From Penaeicola halotolerans (GTDB taxonomy: Bacteria > Bacteroidota > Bacteroidia > Cytophagales > Cyclobacteriaceae), in the NCBI RefSeq assembly GCF_016464625.1, contig NZ_JAEAGO010000001.1, positions 496,001 to 560,000 of the forward strand: DNA of 64,000 nucleotides. The letters run 5' to 3'. A program made the translations under genes and the position numbers. The notes beneath the pieces are model-generated. The model was not told the origin of the DNA. It did no database searches and saw only the letters and a list, made by a program, of their open reading frames with translations. The stretch's first letter is position 1. Each line of letters begins with the position of its first letter. Shown here piece after piece: positions 63,269 through 64,000 of this stretch.

Positions 63269-64000
63269 CCGCTAGATTCGGCCTTTCATAAGCCTGCTTC
63301 AAGGCAGCTACCAAGATAGCATCTCGGTCATAGATATCTGGCCTAAAATATACGGTGCCTTCATCATCTGCCCAAGAAGTCAGATAGATCAAGTGTACAG
63401 GGATAGCCTGAGTAAATCGAATAGTCTTTGGATTGGGTTGTTTCAACAAGCGATCTATGTCCTCAGCAGCTACACTAGGATGTGTCTCTACGAGTATCTT
63501 GGCAAACTCGATGGGTCGATTGATGCGAATACAGCCAGAACTAAATGTGCGCTCAGTTTGGTTGAAAAGATCCCTCGTAGGTGTGTCATGGATATACACA
63601 TTGTGGCTGTTGGGAAACATAAACTTCACTTGTCCCAAAGCATTGTCTTTTCCTGGCATCTGACGGATCATGTAAGGAAAGTTTCCAGAAGAGGCTTTTT
63701 GCCAATCGATCTTAGAGGGATCCACTTCCTTACCCTCTCTGGTGATCACTTTCATGTTCTTTTGCGCGAGGTAGCGGATGTTTTTACGCACAGCGGGGAT
63801 GATGTCATTGTTGAGAATGGTGGGAGGTACTGTCCAGTCAGGATTGAGCACCATAAAGGTCATCATCGAACTAAATACAGGCGTTCTACGGTAGGTTCTC
63901 CCTACGATCGCTTCCGTCTCAAAGACTACCTTCCGATTTTCAATCAGTTGCATATTGAAGTCTGCGATGTTGACCATGATATGCTTGGCTCCCAAAGAGT
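63261..64000 (-). CDS. L,D-transpeptidase, YcbB/LdtD type (5' part cut by window)
   Basis: About 246 C-terminal residues present; the frame runs off the right end (SLGAKHIMVNIADFNMQLIE is in mid-protein, so the TTG near 63995 is not the start). YkuD catalytic domain with HDTPTRDLFNQTERTFSSGCIRINRP, carrying the catalytic His and Cys, and the lid region EAIVGRTYRRTPVFSS. This resembles E. coli YcbB (LdtD), whose large N-terminal scaffold and peptidoglycan-binding part would lie outside. Paired convergently with another L,D-transpeptidase. Confidence 0.94.
   Translation of the reverse strand, partial: SLGAKHIMVNIADFNMQLIENRKVVFETEAIVGRTYRRTPVFSSMMTFMVLNPDWTVPPTILNNDIIPAVRKNIRYLAQKNMKVITREGKEVDPSKIDWQKASSGNFPYMIRQMPGKDNALGQVKFMFPNSHNVYIHDTPTRDLFNQTERTFSSGCIRINRPIEFAKILVETHPSVAAEDIDRLLKQPNPKTIRFTQAIPVHLIYLTSWADDEGTVYFRPDIYDRDAILVAALKQAYERPNLAAN

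Noticed and set aside
1..64000. tRNA, rRNA, CRISPR arrays, insertion sequences, attachment sites
   Set aside because: I looked through the intergenic regions and saw no tRNA-like T-loop/acceptor pairs, no regularly spaced repeats, no transposase and no long flanking repeats. A tRNAscan and repeat search would settle it.

Overview
The window is an ordinary-looking, gene-dense chromosomal segment of a Bacteroidota bacterium, most likely order Cytophagales (marine or soil relatives of Reichenbachiella, Fulvivirga or Marinoscillum; the genus is inference). Supporting signs: AT-rich DNA; start codons preceded by A/T-rich sequence rather than Shine-Dalgarno sites; several promoters of the Bacteroidota type (TTG about 19 bases before TAnnTTTG); an Oar-like TonB receptor; PD40-OmpA, DUF3857, DUF3667, DUF4442 and DUF2452 families; M56-TonB fusions; Mpl and split transketolase. 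I see no tRNA, rRNA, CRISPR array, insertion sequence or prophage. The window cuts ftsH on the left and an L,D-transpeptidase on the right.

Layout. 1-5208: ftsH-rsfS (minus) divergent from birA, then ahcY and an OmpA lipoprotein. 5302-10202: a dienoyl-CoA-reductase-like SDR and two DUF3857/transglutaminase-like proteins, the second lacking its catalytic Cys and His. 10280-16773: typA, a D-threonine-aldolase-like PLP enzyme, an M28 lipoprotein peptidase, a secreted YCII-like protein and a small barrel-like protein. 16834-21639: a five-gene minus-strand operon (FAH hydrolase, M23 peptidase, bcp, two transketolase halves). 21795-31189: M48 peptidase, DUF3667, an exonuclease, mpl, dnaB, MDR oxidoreductase, TPR protein, etfB-etfA and a bifunctional nuclease. 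31261-38357: XRE/membrane pair, DEAD-box helicase with a structured leader, acyl-CoA-binding protein, BlaI/M56 signalling pair, holin-like protein and AlbA_2 regulator.

38471-49446: an acidic unknown protein, HDAC-like deacetylase, OmpH-like lipoprotein, deoxyhypusine-synthase-like enzyme coupled to a PorE-like OmpA protein, a SAM-I riboswitch controlling metZ, and a ggt/S9 peptidase pair. 49616-54149: phosphorelay proteins, rhomboid, cyclophilin, a DUF4442/DUF2452 operon and an unknown protein. 54188-58893: pit and an Oar-like TonB receptor in one operon, divergent from an ArsR regulator. 59016-64000: SRPBCC protein, three unrecognised secreted/membrane proteins and two L,D-transpeptidases.

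Working together: methyl-cycle and sulfur genes (ahcY, SAM-I riboswitch, metZ), fatty-acid/electron-transfer genes (SDR, etfAB, MDR, ACBP) and envelope genes (Mpl, M23, Ldts, OmpA/OmpH, M48, FtsH, rhomboid) are scattered housekeeping sets. The least explained items are the M56-TonB-ExbD-plug fusion, the DEAD-box leader hairpin, the altered deoxyhypusine synthase homologue, the ArsR/TonB/Pit locus and the three-gene membrane locus at 59540-62308. I did not find a clearly new defence or mobile system.
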